A program made the position numbers and the translations under genes. From Scolanthus callimorphus (taxonomy: Eukaryota > Cnidaria > Anthozoa > Actiniaria > Edwardsiidae): DNA of 64,000 nucleotides. The notes beneath the pieces were generated by a model. The model was not told the origin of the DNA and ran no database searches. It saw only the letters and a list, made by a program, of their open reading frames with translations. Shown one piece after another: positions 42,678 to 54,075 of this stretch; the stretch's first letter is position 1; each line of letters starts with the position of its first letter. The DNA lies in the NCBI GenBank assembly GCA_033964015.1, contig CM066924.1, forward strand, positions 5,810,251-5,874,250. Direction: 5' to 3'.

Positions 42678-43047
42678 TGGGCTGTTCCAAAAAAAAAAAC
42701 TGTACCCCCCATCGAAGAACCTGGAAATTCCACAGGGTAGCTGTGTTTGGCTCTGGAATTTCCACGGGGTCTGCGATTTTGACCCTGGAATTTCCACGGT
42801 GTCCTTGATTTTGACCCTGGAATTTCCATAGGGCCATCCATTTTACCCTGGAATTTCCACAGGGTATTCATTTGCAACTGTGGAATTTCCACAGGCACAC
42901 AAGACAATGCGGAATTTCCACAGGGGTTGCTTCAAATTTCCACAGGGGTTGTACAGAAGTCTGGAATTTCCACAGGGATAGAGCTTTTTTCTGAAAATTT
43001 GGAGTTCCTCGATAGGGGGAGTACAAATGTTTTTATGGAACAGCCCA
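42678..43047. mobile_element. MITE with an internal array of TGGAATTTCCACAGGG
   Basis: Tips TGGGCTGTTCCA and TGGAACAGCCCA continue to AAAACTGTACCCCCC / GGGGGAGTACAAATG. Inside, TGGAATTTCCAC(A/G)GGG or close variants occur about ten times at 19-45 bp spacing. The core GGAATTTCC is a near-palindrome that fits Rel/NF-kappaB-type sites. Non-coding. Confidence 0.75.
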
Positions 43048-43916
43048 ATAGCGCAGACTCATCAAGTTTCGATATCAAGGTAAAAATAAACACCGTTCAC
43101 AAATGTTTGAATTTTTAATTTAGAAAACATTGGCTCTTTGCAAACAGACTCATGATACTATCAAACTCTGAGTTACTATTATCGGGCCTATAGGCAACGA
43201 TTAATATACGAGTGTCTTGTCCAGAGCTTGGACACCTAGATGCACCTAGATGAGACCACTGTGGCAATAACCATGCAATAGCCACTCCCGAATCAATGAA
43301 GCACTCTGGGTTTTGTTTGGGCCTTGTAACGCCAAAAAGTTTAATAAAATTAAATAACTTCGAAATTCCAATTCTGTGTTTGGATTATCAGTCACTCATT
43401 CATCAGCACATCAATAAGTAATGAGGTTTACATGTGGCATTTGAATCACTTTAATCTAGATGTAGAATTCCAGCTGAGAGCTTCTAAGCAATCTTATTAT
43501 TTCACAAACCTTCGGAATTAAAAGGGTGAAGCGGCAGACTTGGAACTAATGGTAATATTTTTAGCATATATTGGTAGGAAGTGCAGGAAAAGGCATGGAG
43601 GTATTATGTACCAACACTTTCACCAAGGTAAATGGCCTCGTCCAAACCATTTTATTTTTTGCAAACCTTATTTCTGTTGACTATTCTGAAAACGTTCTAA
43701 GAGCTTCGCGCAACATTTCGTGTCAACATTTTTATAGCAAATTACTTTTTTGAAAAAAACACTGGACAATTTCCCTGAGTTGGCGTGTTGAAGTTCGTAG
43801 TGAAGGCCTTGCATGGGCCAAGTAGAAAAAAAAACAAATGTTTCTCGTCTGGATTTTTTTACACCTAAATTAAATCGTTGAATCTCAAAACATCGATTGT
43901 ATTTTAGCCTGCGTAG

Positions 43917-43995
43917 CAAGCGTTCCCGTGTGTTTTCAGGGAAAAGAAAGCCGAGAAACAGAGGAGAAAGCGACGAGAAGTTTTCGAACGCAGGC
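43917..43995. mobile_element. 79-bp PIF/Harbinger-like MITE
   Basis: GCCTGCG ... CGCAGGC tips flanked by TTA on both sides (43914-43916 and 43996-43998). A 3-bp TTA duplication is typical of PIF/Harbinger. The short TIR makes this tentative. Confidence 0.45.
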
Positions 43996-44002
43996 TTATT
44001 GT

Positions 44003-44206
44003 ATTTTGGCTTTGCTGTTCCGCCAGTCAAATCTTATGAGCCAATCAGATTCTTGCCCGTTTTCGCCTAGTGCAGTCGCCTGGCTTTCCGTCGCGATGTT
44101 GTTTGGTTTCAGTTCAGAGGGAAGCCAGTTGACGGCACTAGGCGAAACAGGGCAAGGGTTTCATTGGCCCAGATAGTTTGATTGGGCGGAACAGAAAAGT
44201 CAAAAT
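44003..44206. repeat. Inverted repeat with ~83-bp arms
   Basis: ATTTTGGCTTTGCTGTTCCGCC at 44003 pairs with GGGCGGAACAGAAAAGTCAAAAT ending at 44206. Internal shared motifs are AGCCAATCA/TGATTGGCC-like and TTTCGCCTAGTGC/GCACTAGGCGAAA. Probably a MITE. Confidence 0.7.
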
Positions 44207-44403
44207 TGATGTTTTTGAAATCGGGTATCGCGATGCAACGGTTTTAGCTGTAAAAAGATGGCGAGAGAGTAGATTTAGTGTTATTTTCTGATTTTTTATT
44301 ATTATTGCTCGAGCGAGCGCAGCGAGCGAGAGCAACTCTAATTTTGTACCACAGTTTGCAAATGTACCGTACTCACGAGCTCACCAATGGCCTCTTTGAT
44401 TCT

Positions 44404-44416
44404 CGCGCATGCGCAG
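44404..44416. promoter_or_regulatory. NRF1-like site in a GC-richer island
   Basis: CGCGCATGCGCAG matches the palindromic NRF1 consensus. A donor-like CG-GTAAGTAT follows at 44568, so 44420-44570 could be a 5' exon, but no downstream coding exon was identified. Confidence 0.3.
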
Positions 44417-45576
44417 TACGATTATTAATTGTGAGACGGAAATTTTTTTGGGCGGGCGGCAACATGCCACAGGGTACCCGGTGATTACTTGCAAAAGTAG
44501 ATTACCATGTGTCACAACACTCGACAGAAGTGAAGCGCCGTATTCGTGGAATTTTAGAGAATATCGGTAAGTATAAACATTATGAATCACTTTAGCTCTA
44601 TTCTTGAAAGCTATCAGAGCCGCTTCCAAAGCATGTTTATTCACTGGTATGAGATAATTTTCACAGCAGATTTACCATAATAATGGCCATCGAACACAAA
44701 CACGTTTGGTTTTGCCAAACGAAATACCAAATCCCTGTTGCTCGATTAGCCTCGCTACCTGCGGATCAGTCTCACACTATATAAATGTTCTTGTATCTAT
44801 ATAACTGAAGTCTGCTAATGACCGGCTGTTTTCAGTTTTTCATTGACTTTGACACAGACAGTATTTCTGTACTTTTCTGCGATGAAACCCCGATGAAACT
44901 GTATATAGGCTGCTTTGCAATCTAAATGATTGACAATTTCATTTCTGTTGTCAAGTTAATGATCTAAAATTCTAACATTTTTAATAAAACATCTTTAATC
45001 TTTTGTTTGATATCGTACTTATCTTTAATTAATACGATATCAAACCAAAGAGCATAAAGTAATTGTAAACGCTTATTTTTTGTGTAAAAGAAACAATATA
45101 TTGATCGAGCAAAACAATCCTAACAATATATTGAGCAAACAGACCACCAGGTGGTAAGAGGACGTGTTGCACTGTAATAGTGCAAGTAATTAAAAGCATT
45201 CTTTTTTTGTTCCTCATTTTAATTATTTTTCTTTTTGTAGATCCAGCCTAGTGACATAATGATAAGCCTCTCTAAGCAACCAGCACAACATTCTCTTCAG
45301 TGGTCGCATGTTATGGGGTGCCAAATGTAAAAATATTATTTACCATAAATACGGTAAGTACTTCCATTATATGTATACATAGGGGCTACATTTCCCTTAT
45401 ATGCCGCAGATGCCTTATATAATAAAAAATGATTTTAGACATATAAGCAATACGGCGTAAAATGGTTTTTGGCATATAACCAAATTAACGAATATGACTT
45501 TATCCGCAATGGTTTTATGATGGTTATCGTGGAATCGAGGCTGGCAGTACCGAAACGAGGCTGTAGCATCCAAGAT

Positions 45577-46067
45577 GGCGAACAACATGGAAGAAGATAA
45601 GATGTAAAGGTATTGACTTAATCTATTTTATTTTGGTTCTCACGAATTCGACATGTTCTCTGATTTTTAGTTCCATACTTATAGGATGTTTTGGCTGTTT
45701 TTATGTTTCGGTTCTTAATGAAAGTAAACAGAATTTTCAATAGAAATAGACGCTGTTACTTCGACGGTGCGGATCTCATTTCAGATGAAAGCAAAAGACA
45801 AATCGCTGCAGTTCTTGGTTTGCTGTGCCCATCAAAACCGCTTTGTTTGGTCTCGAATGGCCAAAACGGTCGAGAAAAAAGGAGCGAAATGACATGAAAT
45901 TTAACGACCTTCTAGGCCTGTTTATCGAAGCTTGCGGTAACATACAGCAAGCCGGTCCCTCGCAGGAAAAAAATATTAAGATTCAAGTGTGCCGCATTAA
46001 TTCACGGCGCCAGTTACAGCTCATGGGCACCCAACGATCATTTTCGTATAAATATCTGTATGGATAG
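45577..46067 (+). pseudogene. Relic of an unrecognised spliced gene, left-arm copy
   Basis: ATGGCGAACAACATGGAAGAAGATAAG followed by a GTATTG donor-like site matches the right arm at 59730-59700 (minus). A second coding-like stretch, FDGADLI ... IAAVLGLLCPS (45760-45840), has the right-arm counterpart FDGADLIRQMKKEIAAVLSLL. FIEACGNIQQAGPS is likewise shared. Frames are broken in both arms. I do not recognise the family; shared amino-acid sense in two arms suggests a once-functional gene before the duplication. Confidence 0.35.
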
Positions 46068-46861
46068 CGCGAGAGCTGAAATTTTCGCTTCAGAAATTAA
46101 TAAAAGCTTTAATTTTCGTATGTAGATTATAAGTTACAGTTTACTTTAGACGCAGAACCAATCCTTTTCTTCTCATTTGAACATATGGTCCAGATTGAAT
46201 AAATCACAGCCACTCTTGTTAAGCCATAGGCCTGACAGGCTATGGAAATGTTTGAAAAATAACCGATTGTTTGAAAAATGTCTTTAATATTTATAGACAC
46301 AAATACACGGAATACTTATACTTTATGATCCGGTGTGTTGTGAGTAGAATGGGAGCGAGCGTGCATTGTAACGATCGACCAGTGGCTTGAAGTTCAGACC
46401 CAAATTGTCCCCTTGAAACCGATAATGTAATCACAATATACACAGCAGATGATACAGTGACTATTCTTTATTTTGTTTCTATAAATATTTAAGACATTTT
46501 TAAACAATTGGGATATTTTTCAAACTTTTACAAGTAGCCTGTGAGGCCTGAGAGGCATCTCTAATTTACATGCTCATCTGAAGAGAACTGTTCTTAGGTA
46601 TGCCTGCCTTTAAGAACAACTCTGTTTTATTATCATAGGAACAAATGATGGGTAGAGTCTCCTCAACCCCAGCAGTATTGGTTTAAAACATAGACTCGTA
46701 CAGCCAATCATCTCAATCATCTCTCAACCCGAAAAGGCCAAGGAAGACAGGGCGATAATTCTCAGCGACGTACGTTTGCTACACGTCTTTAGTCACTACA
46801 TTTGCAGACTCAATAAACCACTGTTTATTTCTTTGAAATCTTGTGGTGTTGCAGAGAACTA

Positions 46862-47119
46862 ACGGGGGGGGGGGGGGGGGGGCGAGGTTGTACCGCAATT
46901 AGTGAAAGGTGGCTTTTTTGAAACCTTTACATTATTATCAAAATACCGCTTTCATTGCGACCAATTGGACCACCCTGGTGACTAACCTCAGGTCTGCAGT
47001 AGGGAATACAATTTTGACCGTAGGTCTACGGTAGGGTATAAAAAAACGAGGATTTTTGGTATCTGATAGGGTCAGGTTTTGGAGAACTTTTGGAGACCCG
47101 GGGGCTGTGGCCTATACAG
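46862..47119. other. G-run and arm-specific sequence
   Basis: A run of about 20 G at 46864-46883 marks where left and right arm homology breaks. 46980-47060 contains a duplicated GGTCTRCRGTAGGG motif. Confidence 0.4.
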
Positions 47120-48221
47120 ATAATTAGGCCTAGGACAAAAGTCGAATTACAGCCGCATTTAATACATTTATAACAATAGATAACGTTTTGTTGCAAAGTG
47201 TAATGAGCCAATATCTTTTGAAAAGAATTTAATCGACGCGGCTTGAATTTGACGTATGCCCTTGGTCTAGAAATAGTAAATTCATGCCAAGGGCCACGGT
47301 GCGTGCGTTCAAGTGGTGGGGCTTATAAGGAAGAATGTACCACGAAAGTGGTAGGGCTGAATACAAGAAATGTATGATGATTTCTTGGAAAAGTGATAAG
47401 GCTATAGCCCTACCAGCCCCTCCCCCTCCGCGGCCCCTGATTCAAACGCTGAATTGATAGAAAAACGATACATGATGGTACGAGAAAACCAATAAGCAAG
47501 GCCTTGTAATTTTACTTGGTTTACATGATAAGGTTGCTTCTAAACACAGCTTTTTGCTTGGTATTCCTGTCAACTTTTAAAAATATTTAGGCAGCGAGGT
47601 ACTTTTGGTAATAAATTTTCAACGTAAGCCGACGACGTTCCGACCAGCCCACGAGACGTTCCAGAAGACATCCCGAGTACATTCCGAGGGGAATTTACAT
47701 ATCTCAACAAAATGTACTCATTATTAAATTAACACCAATTCCCAAAATCTTACGTCACAACCGAAGAACGAGTTTGTTAATGATTATGGACAAGCGATAT
47801 TGAAAACTATATTTTTTCATATGACTGAGAGTATGAAAGCCATGTCGTTCTATCATTTAGGCGAGGAAAACAAGGTCTTATGCGGGTTATGCGAGAAAAT
47901 CAAATTTCGAAATTTATTGGAGGTTTAAACCAGCATAATGCGAGGACCCTAGCAGGTCTATGCATGTTGAGCCTAAGGGTATAAAACAAATTAAATATAT
48001 CGAAATTGATCATGCATCTATAAGTTAAAGGAGTAACGATTGGTGATTATTTGATTGATTGACGCTAGCGTATCTCTGATCGTTGAACCGCCTCATCCTT
48101 GTTGTGTATATAGGGCTGGCGGATAAAAAGCTACAGCCCAAGGACTCACTAACTAATACCTCGTCCACGCCACGAAATCCAGAGGGCAACAACAAGCGTA
48201 ATAAATAGATGCTAAGAAAAT

Positions 48222-48660
48222 GCGGGTTAGCAACGACAAGCGTAATAGATGAGAAAACGCGAATGAGCAGCAACGAGGGTAATAGACGCTGAGAAAACGT
48301 GACTGAGCAGCAACGAGAGTAGTAGATAGACGCTGAGAAAACGCGACTGAGCAGCAACGAGGGTAGTAGATAGACGCTGAGAAAACGCGACTGAGCAGGA
48401 ACGAGGGTAGTAGATAGACGCTGAGAAAACGCGACTGAGCAGCAACGAGGGTAGTAGATAGACGCTGAGAAAACGCGACTGAGCAGGAACGAGGGTAGTA
48501 GATAGACGCTGAGAAAACGCGACTTAGCAACAACAATCCTACAAGACGATGACGCTGAGAAAACGCGACAGACCAACAGCAAGCGTAGATAGACGACGAG
48601 AAAACGCGACAGACCAACAATAAGCGTAGATAGACGACGAGAAAATGCGACAGAGATAGA
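48222..48660 (+). repeat. 44-bp minisatellite, left arm
   Basis: The unit contains GACGCTGAGAAAACGCGACT then GAGCAGCAACGAGGGTAGTA; starts at 48329, 48373, 48417 and so on show a strict 44-bp period. As 44 is not a multiple of three, minus-strand frames read through all three phases of the unit and give long spurious open frames. Confidence 0.93.
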
Positions 48661-49099
48661 TTCTCTAAGGAGTTATTCCAACAACTTCTATACCATTTGC
48701 ATTATTCTAGTTGAGAACTCGCGCAACGATCATAACGAAGACAACACGTCGCTACAAGAACATGTGCATCTTGGCGACGAGAAACAAGCTTCCCCCCCCC
48801 CCCCCAAAAAAAAAAAAAAAAAAAAAGTCGTCCAGTGATAGACCTGGCGGGCAGTCGCCATGTTCGAAAAAACCCTTAGGTAAGCGTGAGTTCGACGCTG
48901 CAAGCATGGAGATTTGTTATTTGGCCGCGCTAATTCACGCACATAAAGAATGATAATTTCGACATTCGGGACGCGCTTTGCTTTCCTCTGAGGCTTGACG
49001 CAATGATTTGATTAAAACAAAGGCGCGCGTCAAAATTAGCATCGTGGCAACTTAAAATAGTTGTGATGACGACCTCAAATACTGTCAAGGCTTGTGGAT

Positions 49100-49530
49100 T
49101 TATGAATGTAGCCTGAATCTCCCTAACCGCAAGGGTTGGAGGATTGGCGCTTTGTTGATCGGGTAGAACGTCGGGGGCACTGCAACCTTGTCATCGATCA
49201 CGTTGTATTCATCCAGAGAGACTTCCTCAGAACCAGCTGTGTCATACTCCTGTCCTTCTCTACTCATCTCGGAGCCGTCTGAGAAGCCACCTGTCGCCAC
49301 TGGAGCATCACCATCATCTTCCATCGCCAGCTCACCTACAGCCGGGTCCGTACTACCATCAGAGGTCTGGACTGCGCTCACATCAACTGGCGTCACCTGT
49401 TGCGCTTGAGACGCTCTCCCCAGTATTCCGCTCAACTACCGCTTCCAGGTCTCCGTCATCCTCACTGCCTTCCTTTTCCTCTGCCCTCCTTATACGGGCC
49501 GTATGTTCTCCAATGTGATCTGCATGAGCA
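49100..49530 (-). pseudogene. Acidic coding relic, possibly C-terminal tail of a retroelement polyprotein
   Basis: The minus strand is open for 111 codons to a stop at 49100, with acidic Ser/Asp-rich composition. A parallel frame just upstream reads ADHIGEHTARIRRAEEKEGS. The context next to LTR-retrotransposon pieces suggests a polyprotein tail, but there is no diagnostic motif. Confidence 0.25.
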
Positions 49531-49535
49531 TATCA

Positions 49536-49812
49536 TTCCTATAAAAGTATTGAAACTGCTCTTAGCAAAGACAGAGGCGGTGCCACAATGGCCGGATCCA
49601 CGGACTCTGAAAGAGTTGAGGTCATTCTTGGGCTTCGCATCGTACTACCGAAGAATTGTACCAGGCAGCACCATTACACGGCATCATCTCAGCCAAAGCG
49701 AAAAAAGAAGCAAGGTACTATCGTCAAAGAACAATGAGGAGGAGAGCATTTGACGGATCGTACAATGCTCTGACGAGTGCACCAGTGCTGGCTTATCCTG
49801 ACTACACTAAAC
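49536..49812 (+). pseudogene. Ty3/Gypsy reverse transcriptase / RNase H fragment
   Basis: Two adjacent frames encode recognisable pieces. The RT thumb-region signature is AVPQWPDPRTLKELRSFLGF followed by ASYYRRIV; the RNase H entrance is FDGSYNALTSAPVLAYPDYT. They are linked by a frameshift near 49645-49660. The catalytic YxDD block is absent. The fragment runs directly into 44-bp minisatellite units at about 49815, so it was cut by or joined to that array. Confidence 0.75.
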
Positions 49813-49814
49813 CC

Positions 49815-49985
49815 TATATAGACGACGAGAAAACACGACTGGGTATCAACAAGCGTAGATAGACGCTGAGAAAATGCGATTAGCAACAACAGCGTTGTAA
49901 GCACGACGATGAAAACGCGACAAACCAGCGCAGTCAATAGACGCTGTAAAACGCGACTGATCAAAACAACTGTAGATAGACTAGT
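49815..49985 (+). repeat. 44-bp minisatellite block inside the retroelement relics
   Basis: Four degenerate units of GACGCTGAGAAAACGCGACT type, in the same orientation as 48222-48660, with intervening CAACAAGCGTAGATA. Confidence 0.8.
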
Positions 49986-50129
49986 CAAGGAGTGCTTCGA
50001 TGAGTACAGTGATCAAGGGCGTAATAACTTGGAAAGTAACGTGATACAAGAACAAGATACAAGAAAATGGGTCATGCGAAGATTTAATCGTACTTAAACG
50101 ATTGTCTGCGTAGACTCATTCCTGAGAAG

Positions 50130-51397
50130 AAGCGGAAGTGGTCAGAATATCTACCAGAACTATATTTTTTTTTCGAGCACTTTTGAGCATAATGCTATGT
50201 TTTGGGGAGCAACGATCAAAAGCTCTTAATACTCGAATCTTCGAGCATAATTTATCTGACCCTATCACAACTTCGACTAGCCTCTGCTTTCTGGGTTTTT
50301 GGTTTAGGTCCGGCACAATACCCGCTTTCTTTCCCGGCTGCTACAGCTCTGCCGACTTTGGGATCTTCTTCGCCAGTATGTTCGTCTCCTCCTTTTGTTG
50401 AAAATGGCCGCTGTATCTTTAAGGACTGCCGCCGGGCTCACTGCGATGGAGTGTTTCGTTTGCTGACCTCTTTGGAGCCACCCTCCTGTCCCCTTGACTA
50501 TTGCCTGGTGGAGACTTTGCACAATCATGGACGAAGTGGCCATCCTCCCCACAACCACTTGGGCGTGGTCATGTTGCCAGCAGTTGATTGAGAGTTTCAT
50601 GCTGCCGATTAAACACCCTTTCTGCTGCTCGATGTGGGTTATCAGCACCTTCTGCTGCCTCTGCATCTCCTCTGCAAGTTCTCTATGTCCCGGCCAGAGA
50701 GCACCTTTTGATTGTTCCTCCTCCCAGTCACCTCAGTGCACACCTTCTCCTCGTCTATGGCTGCCTCTCGGACTGCTTCTGACCGTCTTTTAGATGGTTC
50801 CTCCTTCATATGCCTGTGTCACTAGTCGTACATCTTGGAAGGTGGTGACCTGGTGTTCGCGGCCCTAACTGCTAACGTTTGATGTCGCGTCACAGCAGCG
50901 GCTCCCTTAAGTTTCCAGTGAACTGTTCTTTAAGGAGCTTCTCCTTCTCCACCACAGGTTCTCCGCTCACCCGTTCTACTCTGGCTATGAGCACTCTGTC
51001 TAGGAGCACCACCAGGGAGTGTCCTGTACGGTTTCCACGTCCATCTGCCGCCTTGCGAAAACGTTTGCATGGCTTGGATGGAGTCAGCTTCTCACTGAAG
51101 ACTTCGCGCAGGATCTGAAAGACTCCATTGGGAACTGGGGCGTGTCTTGAGCTCTTCATTGGTCCAGTTGGGAGAAAAGGAAGTCAACTGCCTCGCGTCG
51201 GTCTGTCCCCGCACTGCCCTCTCTGCTTCATACTTCCCAAACCTCCTCTCCTTGGCACTGACACAGATGGCTGGTAATGTGATACTGCTACTGGTGGATG
51301 CCTGGCTGATGTCTGGTTGGGTGGCACTCTGCTATAGCAGCGTCTCCATCTTAGTCAGTTTGGCGTTAAGAGCGGCATCTTGATCCTCAAGCGACAT
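50130..51397 (-). pseudogene. Degraded gag region of an LTR retrotransposon
   Basis: On the minus strand an ATG at 51397 opens MSLEDQDAALNAKLTKMETL, 43 bp after a primer-binding site, and is soon interrupted by a stop. A capsid-like stretch follows in another frame (FQILREVFSEKLTPSKPCKR ... KEKLLKEQFTGNLREPLL, ~51110-50890). Near 50560-50510 a zinc-knuckle-like CGEDGHFVHDC is seen. Several frameshifts separate these parts. The order PBS, capsid, knuckle is that of Ty3/Gypsy-type elements. The RT piece at 49536-49812 is on the opposite strand, so the element has been rearranged. Confidence 0.55.
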
Positions 51398-51439
51398 TTT
51401 TCACGCTTGTTAATTTCCACAGAATTTTACACTTGGATT

Positions 51440-51454
51440 CCATTTCTGGCACCA
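51440..51454 (-). other. Candidate tRNA primer-binding site
   Basis: On the minus strand TGGTGCCAGAAATGG begins with TGG, complementary to a tRNA CCA end, directly after TTACA, the usual end of a 5' LTR. The LTR itself should extend above 51456, but its outer edge is not recognised. Confidence 0.5.
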
Positions 51455-51934
51455 GTGTAACAGGATGAGATGGGCTGTCAAGTAGGAGCACGGATTTCTA
51501 AGGCAAATATAAAAAAAATCACACTACACTGTTTACAACTGGTTAATAAACGGGAACGACAACATGTACCCTCCTTCTGCCGTAAAATTTCTCGTCGTCT
51601 TAGTTATTGTACACTTTCTTGATTTCCAGAACATGCTAGGATTGGGCTCCTTTTATGCAGCAAAGTAACGAATTGGATCAATACAATATCGGAAAATTAA
51701 TACGAACTCCTATACAACAAAGTCAAAGAAGTGCAATGCAATCAGATTACACATGCAATCCAGGAAATCATGTCATGCAATAAATGCCTTTATATGTGCT
51801 GCGGTAACTAAAAAAACGGTTTTTTTCACTTGATATCATGAAACGCTGTCTAAGCTAACGTGAAAAATAAGGAATAATCTAGTTAACAACTATCAAAAAT
51901 TATTGTCTTTTTGAACATCTCACACTAAGTTGCG

Positions 51935-52450
51935 TTTTCTCAGCGTCTATCTTCTACGCTTGTTGTTGCTATAAAGTGGCGTTTTCTTACAGTCGAGTCT
52001 ATCTACTACGCTTGTTGTTGCAAGACGGCACGTTTTCTCCGCGTCTATCTACTACCCTTCTTGATCAGTCGCGTTTTCTCAGCGTCTATCTACTACACTT
52101 GTTGATCAGTCGCGTTTTCTCAGCGTCTCTCTACACTTGTTCTTGCTAAGTCGCGTTTTCTCAGCGTCTATTTTCTATGCTTTCTGTTGCTAAGTAACGT
52201 TTTCTTAGAGTCTATCTACTACTACACTTGTTGTTACTAAGTCGCGTTTTCTTATCATCTATCTACTACGCTTGTCGTTGCTAACCCGCATTATCTTAGC
52301 GTCTATTTATTACGCTTGTTGTTGCCCTCTGGTTTTCTGGCGGCGTGGACGAGGTATTGGTTAGTGAGTTGCTAAGTCGCGTTTTCTCAGCGTCTATCTA
52401 CTACACTTGTTTTTACTAAGTCGCGTTTTCGACGATGGTTGTTGCTAAGA
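51935..52450 (-). repeat. 44-bp minisatellite, right arm
   Basis: About eleven units of GTCGCGTTTTCTCAGCGTCT followed by ATCTACTACACTTGTTGTTG, the reverse complement of the left-arm unit, more diverged. 52300-52370 carries the CCCTCTGGTTTTCTGG junction also seen at 54100 and, inverted, at 48170. Confidence 0.9.
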
Positions 52451-52742
52451 ACTTTGTCTCAGCGTCTAACTACTGAGCTTGTCGTTGTTAAAGCGGGACT
52501 GTCACGGTACGCGCATGTGCGAATTTTGATCACTTTGGTCCGGGCCCGAACGATAGCTGTGAAAGGGAGGAATTACGCTGGTAGAATCCGTTCAAATCTT
52601 GTTGTTTCGGGGTCCATCTAACCTTAATTCTTAACGGGTATTCTCTCCTGGGATCTCCTTAGCATCGTGACCAAATTTTGGAGTCGATGCAATATTGTTT
52701 TGTCGTTTTAAATTGAATGAGACTCGAGCGTCATTTTCACTG

Positions 52743-52922
52743 ATGGCTGCCCAACAAGAAAGGCCTAATCGAGGTCGTCCTTACGCCAAAATGGCTTGGG
52801 AACACAATAAAAGCAGGATCTGGATATCGAAAAGGGTCCACGAGACATGGAAATTGTTCAAGGCTACGGTATCTTCACCTCAGACAACGATTTTGCAGCT
52901 CATTTGCCTAAAAAACCCTAAA
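52743..52922 (+). pseudogene. Short unrecognised coding exon, frame-slipped
   Basis: From ATG 52743 it reads MAAQQERPNRGRPYAKMAWE, then SRIWISKRVHETWKLFK. A change of frame near 52862 allows GYGIFTSDNDFAAHLPKKP before a stop. The pattern of basic start, RIWIxxxVxxxWxxLK and a short acidic/aromatic block looks protein-like, but I cannot name a family. No flanking exons were found. Confidence 0.3.
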
Positions 52923-53113
52923 ACTTACCATAATGTCGCCTCCTGACGAATGAACTCCAAATTATGTTTTCCCTGAGGCGACGTCGCGCGGGGCGTGGAC
53001 ACTTTCCTGCGAAAACGAAGTGTCCCGTGATTGGTTTATTTAAACAGGGAATCCCCGTTTTGAATGATAGTTATGGGATCGACTGTCTTTAAGACAGTTT
53101 TCTAATCATCTGC

Positions 53114-54075
53114 AGGGTGGACCATTAGACATTGGGGGAGTGGGGTGGCAATTTTTTGCGTATGATTTTTTTTCGGGGATCAGGTTGTGCAAGATTTTAT
53201 TTTTTTTCGTAGACACACGCACAAAATATCTTGTAATACACGTTATACGTACATACCGAAACTTGTCAGAGTGAGAAGTATAGACAGTGGGAAAGGGTAA
53301 ACCCACGAGGGGTAGAGGGTAGAACTGCGCATCGAGCAAGATCTTTTTCCCTCGGCGTTTTCTACAGGCCAAATCCTATTCCTGAATGTATATGTACAAC
53401 AAATTTTCTTATGCTATATTTACATTGGTTGAGTTAAAAAAGATATGAAGCTGTTGAACGTTTTCTCCTAGTAGAAGACATTCTCAGATAGAGGGTATCG
53501 TATTTTTCTTTCGTTGCGCATTTTGATAAACGCATTTCATCAAGCCTCAAACTGAAGGGTAGATCAACATTCCGTTTTTTGTATAGTAAACAAAGCCTGT
53601 AGGTTTTATCATTTATGCACGCCGCAAATAACGATTCATTTGCGTGAAGCGGTCCAAATGACGAATTTGTATGCTTGCAACGTCGAATTCACGCTTACCT
53701 AAGTGGTCTTCTTTGGAATATAGTGACTGCCTGCCAGGCCTATCACTGCACGGCAAGATACACTTGTTCTTGTAAATGGCGCGAGGGTTGTGTCTTCGTT
53801 GCGCGATTTCTCACAGCCTCGCGCGCCGAAATTTTTACTAAGTATTGAGTAAAGTGAAGTAGAAAAGATAGAAAAATGCATGATAGAGAAGTTGCTGGAA
53901 TAACTACTTCAGACATCTTTTTAACGATAGCCCAAGCCATGTATTTGTAGGATTTATTTTTTCTATTGAATCTCTGCAATATTTTTTTTTTTGGGGGGGG
54001 GGGGGAGGATTGGCGTTGCACGAATTTTTTTGGGGAATTGCCACCCCTCTCCCCCAATTTCTAATGGTCCACACC
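53114..54075. mobile_element. Non-autonomous element with ~45-bp TIRs
   Basis: AGGGTGGACCATTAGACATT, then GGGGGAGTGGGGTGGCAATT, pairs with AATTGCCACCCCTCTCCCCC, then AATTTCTAATGGTCCACACCT. The interior is AT-rich with a T/G run at 53982-54005. It is inserted into the right arm of the big inverted duplication near a 44-bp-unit relic. Confidence 0.7.

Larger units (their letters stand above)
45305..48660 (+). repeat. Left arm of a ~15-kb diverged inverted duplication
   Basis: Blocks of this arm occur reverse-complemented in the right arm in matching order. 45310-46070 pairs with 60015-59480 plus 58130-57880. 46080-46860 pairs with 57720-56920. 47120-47290 pairs with 55430-55260. 47810-48220 pairs with 55000-54080, and the 44-bp array pairs with 52450-51930. 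The two arms differ by many substitutions and indels, so the duplication is not recent. The outer edge is at TTATGGGGTGCCAAATG. Confidence 0.8.

Noticed and set aside
44278..44600. Promoter and first exon of a cellular gene
   Set aside because: Only an NRF1-like site and one donor-like GTAAGTAT; no downstream coding exon found, so listed only as a weak regulatory site.
48025..48620. Long overlapping minus-strand open frames rich in LLSRVFSASIYY
   Set aside because: They are all three phases of the 44-bp minisatellite; absence of stops follows from the unit sequence and not from coding constraint.
50138..51383. Several 60-130-codon plus-strand frames
   Set aside because: Antisense to the degraded gag region, with no motif of their own.
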